Below are positions 34,164 to 43,835 of a stretch of DNA of 64,000 nt, one piece after another. The notes beneath the pieces were generated by a model. The model was not told the DNA's origin, ran no database searches, and was given only the letters and a program-made list of their open reading frames with translations. The translations under genes were made by a program, and so were the position numbers. This stretch comes from Shinella sp. PSBB067 (GTDB lineage: Bacteria; Pseudomonadota; Alphaproteobacteria; Rhizobiales; Rhizobiaceae), in the NCBI RefSeq assembly GCF_016839145.1, contig NZ_CP069303.1, positions 3,162,001-3,226,000 of the forward strand, written 5' to 3'. Numbering within the stretch: position 1 is the first letter of the stretch; each line of letters starts with the position of its first letter.

Positions 34164-36200
34164 TTACAATTCGATGATGAGGTTGCCGGCCGTGTCGACA
34201 TGGGCGACCTGGCCGGGGAAGATGACCGAGGTCGAGCTCATGTCCTCGACGATCGCCGGGCCGACGATCCTCGATGAAAGCGGGACGAGGTGGCGGGAAT
34301 AGACCGTCGCATCCACCCACTCCACCTGCGGATCGACGTAGAACCGGCGATGGCCGATGACGGCCTGCGCGAGCTCACCCTCCGGCTGCTCGACGGTGCT
34401 GCGGTCGGCCGCGGTCGCCGCCAGGCCACGGACCCGGAAATTGACGATCTCGATCGCCCGGCCCGCAAGCGCATATCCGTATTCGCGCTCGTGCGCCTCC
34501 TCGAAGGCGGCAAGGAAGCTGCCGGCATCGGGGTCGTCAGCCGCGATCCGCACCTGGACCTCGTGGTTCTGGCCGACATAGCGGGCTTCCAGGATGCTCT
34601 CGTAGCGGCGGCGGTGCGGCGGGATTTCCTCTCCCGCCAGCCAGCTTTCCGCATCGTCGCGCAGCTTGGCGATGATCGAGACGATATCGGCCCATTGCGC
34701 GTCGCCGAACCTGCAGATCCTGCTCTGGACGAAATCGAGGCTGGTGTCGGAAACGAGGATGCCGCGGGCGCACATCGTTCCCGGCTCGTTGGGCGCGACG
34801 ATGGTCTTGAGGCCGCAGTCGATCGCGGTTTCCACCGCATGCAGCGGACCCGCCCCGCCGAAGGTGACGAAGGAATAGTCGCGCAGGTCGATGCCGCGCT
34901 GCGTCGTGACGGAGCGGATGGCGCGCGCCATGTTCGAAACCGCGATGCGGATGATGCCGTAGGCCGCCTGCTCGACCGACAGGCCGAGCGGCCTTGCGAC
35001 CTTCTCCTCGATGACCCGCCACGCGCCCTGGTGGTCGACCGGCATGGCCCCGTTCAGGAGCGCCACTGGGTTCAGGCGGCCGAGCACGACATTCGCATCG
35101 GTGATCGTCGGTTCCGTTCCGCCCCTCATGTAGGCGACCGGTCCCGGCACGGCCCCGGCGCTGCGCGGGCCGACCTGAAGCCCGCCGGCATCGTCGATGA
35201 AGGCGATCGAGCCACCGCCGGCACCGATGACATGGATGTCGACCATCGGCGTCTTGACCGGATAGGTCGCGACCTCGCGGGTCGTCGTGAACTGGGGCTT
35301 GCCGCCGGAAATGACGGAGATGTCCGTGCTCGTTCCGCCGACATCGAAGGTGATGGCGTTGGGATGGCCGGCCTGACCGGCAATCGCGGCCGAGCCGATG
35401 ACACCGGCCGCCGGGCCCGAGAGGCACGTGCGCACGGGATAGCGCTTGACCGTCTCGATCGACATCAGGCCGCCGTTCGAATGGATGGTATAGGGCTTCG
35501 CGGTGATGCCGAGGCGGATGAGCCGGTCGACCAGCCGGTCGAGATAGAGTTCGAACTTCGGCCCCAGATAGGCATTGATCGTGGTGGTCGAGAAGCGCTC
35601 GTATTCGCGGAATTCGGGCAGGACGTCGCTCGACCGGCAGACGAAGGCGCCCGGCATCATTTCCCGGACGATCTCCTCCGCCCGAATCTCATGGCCGGGG
35701 AAGAGGTAGCTGTGCAGGAAGCAGATCGACACCGCCTCGACGCCGTCTCCCGCAAGACGCTCGACACCGCGGCGCAGCTCGCTTTCGTCGAGCTCCAGAA
35801 GGCATTCCCCCCGGGCGTTCACGCGCTCCTGCACCTCGATACGGTGACGGCGCCTTGCCAGCGGCTCGGGCTTGACGGAGCGGTAGTCGTAGACGTTGGG
35901 GCGCACCTGGCGCCCGATCTCCAGCACGTCCCGAAAACCCTTGGTGGTGATCAGGCCGGTCTTCGCGCCGCGACGCTCGATGACCATGTTGGTGCCGACG
36001 GTCGTACCGTGGCCGACGAAGCCGATATCCCCATCCCTGAAGCCGAATTTCTCCATCGCGCCGGCAATGCCGGTTTCGATCGCCTCGGACGGATCGCGCG
36101 GCGTGGAAGGCTCCTTGTAATACCGGATCGCTCCAGAATCCGAGTCGACGAAAACAAAATCGGTGAAGGTTCCGCCAACGTCAATTCCAACTCGTATCAT
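34164..36200 (-). CDS. hyuA: Hydantoinase A/oxoprolinase-type ATPase subunit (HyuA)
   Basis: 678 residues with the acetate/sugar kinase-like ATPase fold: IRVGIDVGGTFTDFVFVD at the N-terminus and ITFDVGGTSTDISVI as second phosphate loop, then FVTFGGAGPLHAVE. It phosphorylates the amide oxygen of the cyclic substrate so HyuB can hydrolyse it. MIRVG at 36200 is the family start; an extension to 36248 is not supported. It is separated from the aldehyde dehydrogenase stop by 164 bp, the largest internal gap of the cluster, so a second promoter is possible. Confidence 0.93.
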   Translation of the reverse strand: MIRVGIDVGGTFTDFVFVDSDSGAIRYYKEPSTPRDPSEAIETGIAGAMEKFGFRDGDIGFVGHGTTVGTNMVIERRGAKTGLITTKGFRDVLEIGRQVRPNVYDYRSVKPEPLARRRHRIEVQERVNARGECLLELDESELRRGVERLAGDGVEAVSICFLHSYLFPGHEIRAEEIVREMMPGAFVCRSSDVLPEFREYERFSTTTINAYLGPKFELYLDRLVDRLIRLGITAKPYTIHSNGGLMSIETVKRYPVRTCLSGPAAGVIGSAAIAGQAGHPNAITFDVGGTSTDISVISGGKPQFTTTREVATYPVKTPMVDIHVIGAGGGSIAFIDDAGGLQVGPRSAGAVPGPVAYMRGGTEPTITDANVVLGRLNPVALLNGAMPVDHQGAWRVIEEKVARPLGLSVEQAAYGIIRIAVSNMARAIRSVTTQRGIDLRDYSFVTFGGAGPLHAVETAIDCGLKTIVAPNEPGTMCARGILVSDTSLDFVQSRICRFGDAQWADIVSIIAKLRDDAESWLAGEEIPPHRRRYESILEARYVGQNHEVQVRIAADDPDAGSFLAAFEEAHEREYGYALAGRAIEIVNFRVRGLAATAADRSTVEQPEGELAQAVIGHRRFYVDPQVEWVDATVYSRHLVPLSSRIVGPAIVEDMSSTSVIFPGQVAHVDTAGNLIIEL

Positions 36201-36364
36201 TCCTGCATTCCCCGGCAAAACCGCTCGCGTCCAGACCGGACCCGGCATTCAAGCCTCTTCTGAATCAAACTGGCAGTAAGAGACCAAAAATAGAGCCGCG
36301 TAGCTCATACCAATTGGGTGGAAGCCGCCAAAAGTTTGATATCCTCGCCGGCTCCCTCTGCGTT

Positions 36365-37828
36365 TCACAGGCCCCGGGCCTCGATCCGCGTGTTGACGAG
36401 CCTGTAGTGAAGGTAGCTGTCCAGCCCGCGCTGGCCGCCCTCATAGCCGTAGCCGCTTTCCTTGATCCCGGAGAACGGCGTTGCTTCCGTGACGGTCGCC
36501 GTCGTGTTGACGAATACCCCGCCGGCCTCCAGCCGCCCGGTCATGCGGTCGATGCGCTCGGGCGATGCCGTGAAAAGATAGGCCGCAAGCCCGTAGGGTA
36601 GGCCGTTGGCGATCCCGAGCGCCTCTTCCTCGCCGTCGAACACGTGGATCGGCGCGAGCGGGGCAAAATATTCTTCACGCATGATGGCGCTGTCGAGGGG
36701 GGCCTCGACGATGACCGTGGGCTCGAAAAAATAGCCTTTCCGATCGAGGACCCTGCCGCCGGTGACGATCTTCCCGCCACGGGCGACGGCATCCTCGACG
36801 ACGGCTTGCGTCGCCCGCAACCGTCCGGCATGGGCGAGCGGCCCCATGTCGACCCGTTCCGCCAGACCGTCGGCGACGACGAGGGCCTCGGCACAGGCCG
36901 TGAAGACGGAAACGAATCGGTCGTAGGCAGGGCGCTCCACGAGAATGCGGCTCGGGGCGGTGCAGACCTGCCCCGCATTGGCAAATTTCGCGGCGGCGAT
37001 CTGCCTTGCCGCGACCTCGATGTCGCTGTCGGCGAAGACGATCGCCGCAGAATGGCCGCCCAGTTCAAGGCTCGCCGGCTTCACGCCGTCGGCGGCCAGC
37101 CGTGCCAGCGTCCTGCCGACGGGGATGGACCCCGTCAGCGAGATTTTCCCGACGACCGGTGCAGCGAGCAACTGGCTCGATATGTCGGCGGGCCGTCCGA
37201 AGAGCAGGCTGAGGTACCCGTCCGGCAGGCCTGCCGCCTGCAACGCGCGCACCAGTTCGACCGCTGCGCCGGGCGTCTCCTCCGCCGCCTTGAGGATGAC
37301 GGGGCATCCCGCGGCGAGCGCCATGGCCAGCTTGCGTCCGGCAAGGACGAGTGGAAAATTCCAGGCCGTGAACGCCGCGACGACGCCGACCGGCACTGGC
37401 CTCGATATGCGGCGTATCGGCTGGCCGCCGTCATCGAGCTCGATATCCTTCAGGTGCCCGGCCAGTCTGCCGAAGTAACGGAACAGGTCCACCACGCGAT
37501 CGACCTCGAGCCTTGCCTGCCGCAGGGGCTTGCCCTGCTCCAGGACGATCGTGAAGGCGATCTCGTCCGCTCTTCCGGCAAGAAGATCCGCGGCCCGGTG
37601 AAGGACCGCCCCCCGCGCGGACGCGGGGAACTCCATCCAGCCCGCGAAGGCGCGCGCCGCACAGGCCAGCGCATCGCCGACGATCGCCGGGGTGGCGGTG
37701 GGAAGCCTGGCGAGACATTCCTCCGTCGCCGGGTTCAGCACGTCGACCGGCGGTGAATCCGTCCGCGTCAGGAATTGCCGGCCGACGAAGAGGCCGAGCT
37801 GCGGGTAACGATAGCCCGAGGGCAGCAT
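36365..37828 (-). CDS. Aldehyde dehydrogenase, succinate-semialdehyde dehydrogenase-like
   Basis: 487 residues of the NAD(P)+ ALDH superfamily. Visible motifs are FTAWNFPLVLAGRKLAMALA, ILKAAEETPGAAVELVRAL, the catalytic Glu in SLELGGHSA and the catalytic Cys in NAGQVCTAPSR, with the C-terminal PFSGIKESGYGYEGG. The last block and overall similarity fit GabD-type enzymes that oxidise omega-semialdehydes to diacids. It follows the aminotransferase gene by 16 bp, consistent with consecutive reactions. Confidence 0.92.
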   Translation of the reverse strand: MLPSGYRYPQLGLFVGRQFLTRTDSPPVDVLNPATEECLARLPTATPAIVGDALACAARAFAGWMEFPASARGAVLHRAADLLAGRADEIAFTIVLEQGKPLRQARLEVDRVVDLFRYFGRLAGHLKDIELDDGGQPIRRISRPVPVGVVAAFTAWNFPLVLAGRKLAMALAAGCPVILKAAEETPGAAVELVRALQAAGLPDGYLSLLFGRPADISSQLLAAPVVGKISLTGSIPVGRTLARLAADGVKPASLELGGHSAAIVFADSDIEVAARQIAAAKFANAGQVCTAPSRILVERPAYDRFVSVFTACAEALVVADGLAERVDMGPLAHAGRLRATQAVVEDAVARGGKIVTGGRVLDRKGYFFEPTVIVEAPLDSAIMREEYFAPLAPIHVFDGEEEALGIANGLPYGLAAYLFTASPERIDRMTGRLEAGGVFVNTTATVTEATPFSGIKESGYGYEGGQRGLDSYLHYRLVNTRIEARGL

Positions 37829-37844
37829 GGTATTCTCCTGTCCG

Positions 37845-39230
37845 TCACGCGTAGCCGGCATGCTGCCCTACCATTTCGGCCGTTTCGGCAAGGGCGTCGG
37901 AAAAGCGGGTGAACATCTCGTCGACCTCGCTCTCCGTGATGATCAGTGGCGGGCAGAAGGCGATGGTATCGCCGATGGCGCGGACGATCAGCCCATGCTC
38001 CAGGCACCGCGCGGCGCAATAGGCCCCGACCTTGAGCGCGGCCGGGAACTGTGCCTTGCTTGCGGGATCGGGCGACATCTCGACGGCGCCCAGCAACCCT
38101 ACCCCGCGCGTGTCGCCGACGATCGGGTGCCCGGCAAAGCCGTCGATGCGCTTGAGGAAATGTTCGGAGACCTTCCTCGCATGGGCGAAGGTCGATCGCC
38201 TTTCGTAAATTTCCAGCGTCTTCAGCGCAACGGCGGCCGAGACGGGATGGCCCGAATAGGTGAAGCCATGGGCGAGCGCGCCGTATTTCTCGCTGCCGGC
38301 CATCAGCGGCTCCCATATCGACGGCGCGACGACGGCGGCCGAGATCGGCAGGTAGGCGGACGAGAGGGCCTTCGCCATGGTGATGACATCGGGCTTCAGG
38401 TCGTATGTCTGCGTCGCGAAGGCGTTCCCGGTCCGGCCGAAGCCGCAGATCACCTCGTCGGCGACGAACAGGATGCCGTAGGATTTCAGGACCTTCTGGA
38501 TCTTCTCGAAATAGCCGGCCGGCGGGGGAACGACACCGCCGCCCGCGATGACGGGATCGGCGAAGAAGGCCGCGATCGTATCGGGCCCCTCACGCTCGAT
38601 GACCTCGACGAGGTCCCGGGCGCAGCGTTCGGAGAACTGCTCCTCGCTCTCCCCCGGCAGGCCCTCGCGATAGTAGTCGGGGCACATGCACTTGACGAAC
38701 CGGTCGAGCGGCAGGTCGAAACCGGCATGGCAAGCCTCGAGGCCCGTCATGGACGCCGTCGCGATGGTGACGCCATGATAGCAGCGGCGCCGGGAGATGA
38801 TCTTCTTCCTGTCCGGCTTGCCGGTGATATTGCTGACATGCCAGATGAACTTGATGATGGTGTCGTTTATTTCCGAGCCCGAATTGGCGAAGAACACGCG
38901 CCCGTCCTCGATCGGCACCATGTCCTTGAGGCAATCGGCGAGCTCGATGGTCGGGCGCGGCGCCATGCCGTTGAAACTGTGATAGGTCGGCAGCGCCTTG
39001 AGCTGGGCGTAGGCCGCTTCCGCCAGTTCCGGCTCGTTAAAGCCGAGCGAGGTGCTCCAGAGGCCGCCGAGGCCTTCGATATAGCTGCGCCCCTCCTCGT
39101 CGGTGACGTAGATCCCGTGCCCGCTTTCGATGACGAGCGGGCCGTTCTGCTGGTGCGTCGCCAGATTCGTGTAGGGATGGATGAGGGCATTCTTGTCCAT
39201 CTCGGAGTACGACAGGTTCCTGGTGTTCAT
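37845..39230 (-). CDS. Class III omega-aminotransferase (PLP)
   Basis: 461 residues. PLP fold features are FFANSGSEINDTIIK, RRRCYHGVTIATASMTG, the Asp in LFVADEVICGFGRTG and the Schiff-base Lys in VITMAKALSSAYLP. The sequence groups with omega-amino acid:pyruvate and putrescine/GABA aminotransferases. It would convert an omega-amino acid to a semialdehyde for the next gene's product. Start at ATG 39230; 46 bp downstream of the permease stop. Confidence 0.93.
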   Translation of the reverse strand: MNTRNLSYSEMDKNALIHPYTNLATHQQNGPLVIESGHGIYVTDEEGRSYIEGLGGLWSTSLGFNEPELAEAAYAQLKALPTYHSFNGMAPRPTIELADCLKDMVPIEDGRVFFANSGSEINDTIIKFIWHVSNITGKPDRKKIISRRRCYHGVTIATASMTGLEACHAGFDLPLDRFVKCMCPDYYREGLPGESEEQFSERCARDLVEVIEREGPDTIAAFFADPVIAGGGVVPPPAGYFEKIQKVLKSYGILFVADEVICGFGRTGNAFATQTYDLKPDVITMAKALSSAYLPISAAVVAPSIWEPLMAGSEKYGALAHGFTYSGHPVSAAVALKTLEIYERRSTFAHARKVSEHFLKRIDGFAGHPIVGDTRGVGLLGAVEMSPDPASKAQFPAALKVGAYCAARCLEHGLIVRAIGDTIAFCPPLIITESEVDEMFTRFSDALAETAEMVGQHAGYA

Positions 39231-39276
39231 TTCTCTATCCCGCACTTTCTGATGTTAAGCATTGGATCGGCCGCGC

Positions 39277-40056
39277 CTAGCCGGCCACGCTCCTGTTCCT
39301 GGAGCGAAGCATGTGGATCAGGAGGCTGATGATGACCGTCCCAACGATGAGAATGAAGGCGGCCGAGGCGATCGTCGGGCTGATATTCTCGCGGATGGAC
39401 GAGAACATCTGCCGCGCGAGGGTCCGCTGGTTGGGCCCGGCGACGAACAGCGTCAGCACCACCTCGTCCAGCGACGTTGCGAAGGACAGCACCGCGCCGG
39501 AGGCGACCCCCGGCATGATGAGCGGCAGCGTGACGCGCCGGAAGACCACGAAGGGCGACGCGCCGAGGCTCGCGGCGGCCAGCTCCACGCGCTGGTCGAC
39601 ACCGCCGAGCGCGCCCCTGACGCAGATGAGGACGAACGGGGCCGCAAGCACGCTATGGGCGATGATCACCGCGGCGTAGCTGTCCGTGAGCCCCAGGCGC
39701 GGGATGAGCATCTGCAGGCCGATGCCGAGAACGACCGGCGGCACCACCATCGGCAGCATGAAAAGCGTCCTGAAACCGGAGGCGGAAAGCGACACGCGGC
39801 CGCGAAGGCCAAGCGCCGCGGCCGTGCCGAGGCTGGTGGCGAGCACCGTCGTGCCGATCCCGATGACGAGGCTGTTGTAGATCGAACGCCGCCATTCCTC
39901 GTTGATGACGAGCTCCTCGAACCATCGGAAGGACCAGGAAGGGACCGGATAGACGAGAAGCATGCTGGAGGTGAAGGCGAGCGGCAGGATCGCCACCAGC
40001 GGCCCCAGGAGGAAGCCCACCATCACGGTGGAGAAGATCGCCCTCGTCGCTCTCAT
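39277..40056 (-). CDS. ABC transporter permease, PotC-like
   Basis: 259 residues with six hydrophobic segments and the EAA loop ELAAASLGASPFVVFRRVTLP, which docks on the ATPase. The type is the spermidine/putrescine or 2-aminoethylphosphonate permease group. It overlaps the other permease gene by 4 bp (ATGA). Confidence 0.92.
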   Translation of the reverse strand: MRATRAIFSTVMVGFLLGPLVAILPLAFTSSMLLVYPVPSWSFRWFEELVINEEWRRSIYNSLVIGIGTTVLATSLGTAAALGLRGRVSLSASGFRTLFMLPMVVPPVVLGIGLQMLIPRLGLTDSYAAVIIAHSVLAAPFVLICVRGALGGVDQRVELAAASLGASPFVVFRRVTLPLIMPGVASGAVLSFATSLDEVVLTLFVAGPNQRTLARQMFSSIRENISPTIASAAFILIVGTVIISLLIHMLRSRNRSVAG

Positions 40057-41228
40057 GTGCGCCTCTCGGATGAGCCGGAAAGCCGCTCGTAGACGGCATA
40101 GAGGACGACCGTCACCGCCACGAGGATGAGGCCGAGGGCGCTCGCCATGCTCCAGTCGGCGGTGGATGTCGCGTAGAAAGCGATGAAGGAGGACAGCATC
40201 TGCTCTCCGGCGCCGCCGAGCAGAGCAGGCGTGATGTAGTAGCCGAGCGAGGAGATGAAGACGAGCAGTATCCCGGACGCCACACCGCGCGCGGACAGGG
40301 GCAGCAGCACGCGCAGGAAGGCGGAAAGCGGCGGCGCCCCCAGGGACGCTGCGGCCGGCATGAGGTTCTTCGGTATGGTGATGAGGACACTGTAGATCGG
40401 CAGGACCATGAGCGGGAGCTGGACATGCGTCATGGCGATGATGAGGCCGGTCCGGTTGAAGATCAGGGCGATCGGGCCGTTAATCAGGCCGACGGCCTGG
40501 AGCCATTCGTTGATGAGGCCCTTTTCCTGGAGGATGAGGAACCAGGCGGCCGTACGCACCAGAAGCGACGTCCACAGGGGCAGCAGCACGGCGCCGAGCA
40601 GCACCGCCCTCTGGAACCGCGACGCATAAGCGACGACGAGCGCATAAGGATAACCGAGCAGGACGCAGAAGAACGTGACGACCGCGCCGATCCAGAGGGT
40701 TCTGAAGAGAACCGCCCTGTTGACCGCCATATTGGCGTCCTGCTCGACGATGGAGCCGGCGCTGTCACGCTTCAGATCGACGGTCGCGAGGAGATAGCGG
40801 TCGGTGACCGGCTCCAGTGCCGTCGCAATCGCCTCCCAATAGGCCGGCTGCGACCACTTGCGATCAATGTCGAGCAGGTCGAGGGCGCCCGCCTGCTCGC
40901 CGGCCGCCCGGGTCGTCTTCGCCATCAGCGTGCGGAAGCCGGGCTGGATGCTGTTCAGCCTGCGGACCATGTCGCCGAGCGCCTGCTCGTCGTCCGAGGC
41001 CCTGAGGTCCTCGACGAAGGCCCGGAACACCTCGGGCCCGGGATGGCCCGTCCCATCCCAGCTTCCGATGACGGATGCTGTCCGTGGCAGGGCGCGGACC
41101 GCCGATGTGTCCGAGACCGAGAGCTTGAAGATGCCGGCGAGCGGGACGACGAAGAAGAGTGCCAGAAAGCAGAACAGCGGCGCCACCAGCAGGAATGCTC
41201 GGAGCTTTCGGCCTGAGGCTTGGGTCAT
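40053..41228 (-). CDS. ABC transporter permease, PotB-like
   Basis: 391 residues, longer than usual because of a periplasmic insert of about 130 residues after TM1 (residues about 45-180, with RTASVIGSWDGTGHPGPE and PVTDRYLLATVDLKRD). The permease core has LGYPYALVVAYAS and the EAA loop MPAAASLGAPPLSAFLRVLLP. Such inserts occur in putrescine-type permeases of alphaproteobacteria. Overlaps both neighbours by 4 bp. Confidence 0.92.
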   Translation of the reverse strand: MTQASGRKLRAFLLVAPLFCFLALFFVVPLAGIFKLSVSDTSAVRALPRTASVIGSWDGTGHPGPEVFRAFVEDLRASDDEQALGDMVRRLNSIQPGFRTLMAKTTRAAGEQAGALDLLDIDRKWSQPAYWEAIATALEPVTDRYLLATVDLKRDSAGSIVEQDANMAVNRAVLFRTLWIGAVVTFFCVLLGYPYALVVAYASRFQRAVLLGAVLLPLWTSLLVRTAAWFLILQEKGLINEWLQAVGLINGPIALIFNRTGLIIAMTHVQLPLMVLPIYSVLITIPKNLMPAAASLGAPPLSAFLRVLLPLSARGVASGILLVFISSLGYYITPALLGGAGEQMLSSFIAFYATSTADWSMASALGLILVAVTVVLYAVYERLSGSSERRT

Positions 41229-42334
41229 GGCGACACAACCTTGCAGTCCGCGGGGCGCATCGCGACCTCAACCTGCGCGCCCACCGGCCACTGGCGTTCC
41301 TTGCGGTCCAGGCGCGCATGGCAATGGCCGAGGGGACCGTCGAGCTGCACGCGGATATGGTCGCCCTGGTAGACGCTGTCGATGATGGTCATCACGACGC
41401 GGTTGCCGTCCGGAATGCCGCCGGCCCGGTCGTCTCCGAGACCGAGCCTTTCCGGCCGCACCGAGACGCAGACATCGCTGCCCGTCGCAACATCCGGCTC
41501 GCCCGAGACCTTCAGGACAGGGCCGCTCGACAGGCGGACGACATGACAGTCGTGCTCCCTGCCGATCACGGTTCCGTCCCACAGGTTCGTCTCCCCGATG
41601 AACCGGGCGACGAAGCGGGTCTGCGGATCGTCGTAGATGGCCTGAGGGGTTCCGACCTGGTCTATCCTGCCCTTGTTGAACACCGCGATCCGGTCGGACA
41701 TCGTCAGTGCTTCCGACTGGTCGTGGGTCACGAACACGATCGTCAGGCCCAGGCGGTTGTGAAGCGCCCGGATATCGAGCTGCATCTGCTCGCGAAGCTG
41801 CTTGTCGAGGGCGCCCAGCGGTTCGTCCATCAGGACCACCCCCGGCTCGAACACGAGAGCGCGGGCGAGCGCCACGCGTTGCTGCTGGCCGCCGGAAAGG
41901 CTGGCCGGCCTGCGATCGGCGAACGAGCCCAGCTGGACCATGTCCAGGGCCGATGTGACCCGCCCGGCGATATCCGATCGCGTCCTGCCGCGCATCTGGA
42001 GCGGGAAGGCGATGTTTTCCCCGACGGTCATGTGGGGGAAAAGGGAATAGTTCTGGAACACGACACCCATGTCGCGCTTGTGCGGCGGGATGTCGTTGAC
42101 CATGCGGCCATCGACCAGGATACGGCCGTCGGTCACATGCTCGAAGCCGGCCAGCATCATCAGCAGGGTGGTCTTGCCGGACCCGGAGGGGCCGAGGAGA
42201 CTCACGAACTCCCCATTCGCGATGTTGAGATCGAGGTTCTCGACCACGCGGAGCGAGCCATAGTCCTTGCTGACCTTGTCGAAAACGATACGGAAATTCA
42301 CCTGCTGACTTGCCTTTGTTTCCTGATCGATCAC
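41225..42334 (-). CDS. ABC transporter ATP-binding protein, PotA-like
   Basis: 369 residues. Walker A LGPSGSGKTTLLMMLAG, signature LSGGQQQRVALARAL, Walker B VVLMDEPLGALD, H-loop VFVTHDQSEAL, then a C-terminal TOBE domain (VCVSVRPERLGLGD) as in PotA/FbpC importers. It energises the two permeases. Placed 25 bp after the solute-binding protein gene. Confidence 0.94.
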   Translation of the reverse strand: MIDQETKASQQVNFRIVFDKVSKDYGSLRVVENLDLNIANGEFVSLLGPSGSGKTTLLMMLAGFEHVTDGRILVDGRMVNDIPPHKRDMGVVFQNYSLFPHMTVGENIAFPLQMRGRTRSDIAGRVTSALDMVQLGSFADRRPASLSGGQQQRVALARALVFEPGVVLMDEPLGALDKQLREQMQLDIRALHNRLGLTIVFVTHDQSEALTMSDRIAVFNKGRIDQVGTPQAIYDDPQTRFVARFIGETNLWDGTVIGREHDCHVVRLSSGPVLKVSGEPDVATGSDVCVSVRPERLGLGDDRAGGIPDGNRVVMTIIDSVYQGDHIRVQLDGPLGHCHARLDRKERQWPVGAQVEVAMRPADCKVVSP

Positions 42335-42359
42335 GGATCTCCCGTGAGGGACGCGGCCT

Positions 42360-43412
42360 TTACTGGGAGAGCCACGAATTGAACCGCTGCGTCAGGGCTT
42401 CGGAATTGTCGATCCAGAAGTCGATGTTCAGGGGGATCGCGCCTTCCAGGTTGACCGGGTTCGTCGTCAGGTCCTTCTTGATGCTCTCGGGAAGGGCCTC
42501 CGCAGCCTTCAGGTTCGGAATACCGACGGAGAAGTTCGGCGGGAAGTTGACCTGGTTCTCGGGCCGGCTTGCGAACTTGATGAACTCGAAGCCGAGATCC
42601 TTGTTCTCCGCGCCCTTGAGCACGACCCAGCTGTCGATCGCATAGATGCTCTGCGGCCAGACGAGCTTGTAGTTCTTGCCTTCGGTGTTGTTGATACCGG
42701 TGACGCGGCCGTCGTAGCTGGCGGTCATGGCGACCTCGCCGGACGCGAGGAACTGCACCGGCTGCGCGCCGGCTTCCCACCAGATGATGTCCGGCTTCAG
42801 CTCGTCCAGCTTCTTGAAGGCGCGGTCGACACCCTCCGACGTGGAAAGAACGTCATAGATCTCGTCCGCCGGCACGCCGTCCGCAAGCAGCGCAAACTCG
42901 AGATTATACTTGGCGCCCTTGCGCAGAGAGCGCTTGCCGGGAAATTTCGCCGTATCCCAGAAATCGGCCCAGCTCTTCGGACCATCCTTGAACTTGTCCG
43001 CGTCATAGGCGAGTGCCATCGACCAGACGGTCACGCCCGCGCCGCATTCGGAAACCGCGGTCGGAAGGAACTGGTCCTTGACGCCCATCGCGTCCCAGTC
43101 GAGCTTCTCGTAGAGCCCGTCAAGACAGCCGAGCACGAGTTCCTCCGCCTCGACCTGCACGACGTCCCAGTTGACGTTCCCGGACTTCATCTTGGCCTGG
43201 ATGACACCATAGCCGCCGTTCCAGCTGTCCTCGAGCACGGGCTTGCCGACCTTCTCGGAGAACGGCTTGAAATAAGCGATCCGCTGCGCATCCTGGCTGA
43301 CCCCGCCCCACGCGACGACCGTGAAGTCGCGGGCGAGGACGTTGCAGGATCCCGAGAGAATTGCGAGAAGTGCGCCGCCGGTCACGGCGAGTGAATGTAG
43401 GGCAGTTTTCAT
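42360..43412 (-). CDS. Periplasmic solute-binding protein, PotD-like
   Basis: 350 residues with a Sec signal peptide (MKTALHSLAVTGGALLAILSG, cleavage near ARD; a Cys in SGSC could also allow a lipobox reading). The mature part begins FTVVAWGGVSQDAQRIAYF, the polyamine/opine-binding family 1 pattern, with WDVVQVEAEEL and SWVVLKGAENKDLGFEFI. It selects the substrate of the cluster. It is first in the operon, with GGGGA before ATG 43412, and the promoter must lie in 43413-43835. Confidence 0.92.
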   Translation of the reverse strand: MKTALHSLAVTGGALLAILSGSCNVLARDFTVVAWGGVSQDAQRIAYFKPFSEKVGKPVLEDSWNGGYGVIQAKMKSGNVNWDVVQVEAEELVLGCLDGLYEKLDWDAMGVKDQFLPTAVSECGAGVTVWSMALAYDADKFKDGPKSWADFWDTAKFPGKRSLRKGAKYNLEFALLADGVPADEIYDVLSTSEGVDRAFKKLDELKPDIIWWEAGAQPVQFLASGEVAMTASYDGRVTGINNTEGKNYKLVWPQSIYAIDSWVVLKGAENKDLGFEFIKFASRPENQVNFPPNFSVGIPNLKAAEALPESIKKDLTTNPVNLEGAIPLNIDFWIDNSEALTQRFNSWLSQ

Positions 43413-43835
43413 AAGTTCCCCAGTTCTTCGTGAGCTAAATGCCGCGTCCATACGGCCAGCCATCCGACTCGGCAACGCTGCAAACGCAGGACTGCGTTGC
43501 CAGGCTCCGACAGGGCCTCGGCCATCCATATCCATGAAGGGCCAGTTCCCAATTCCGATGAGGCTGGACATATCGCATGGGAATTACAATCAGAAACGTG
43601 CCTTGCGCGCCCATACCAAGATGAAGGCGGGCGACCAATAATTGATATCCCGCGGGCAAGGTTCGTCGGCGTCGGGGGTCTCGCCAGAAACGTCCGCCCG
43701 CAAGCATCGGCGCCAGACGGTGGCCGGCCTGCCAGAGATCAAGCCCATGCCGCCGATGTCCGACCGGCGCCCGCTGTCGCCGTCGCCAGAGTTGAAGCGC
43801 ACACACGCGGCCGGTCTTTCGCGCACCAGCCAGCC
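43413..43835. other. Upstream region of the catabolic operon
   Basis: About 420 bp between the solute-binding protein start and the ScpB-like stop. It must contain the operon promoter. No gene, strong palindrome or terminator could be supported. Confidence 0.4.

Noticed and set aside
32193..36263. Very long plus-strand open frames opposite hyuB and hyuA (up to 694 codons)
   Set aside because: They mirror the codon structure of the real minus-strand genes, have Arg/Asp/His-heavy composition, no ribosome sites and no family motifs.
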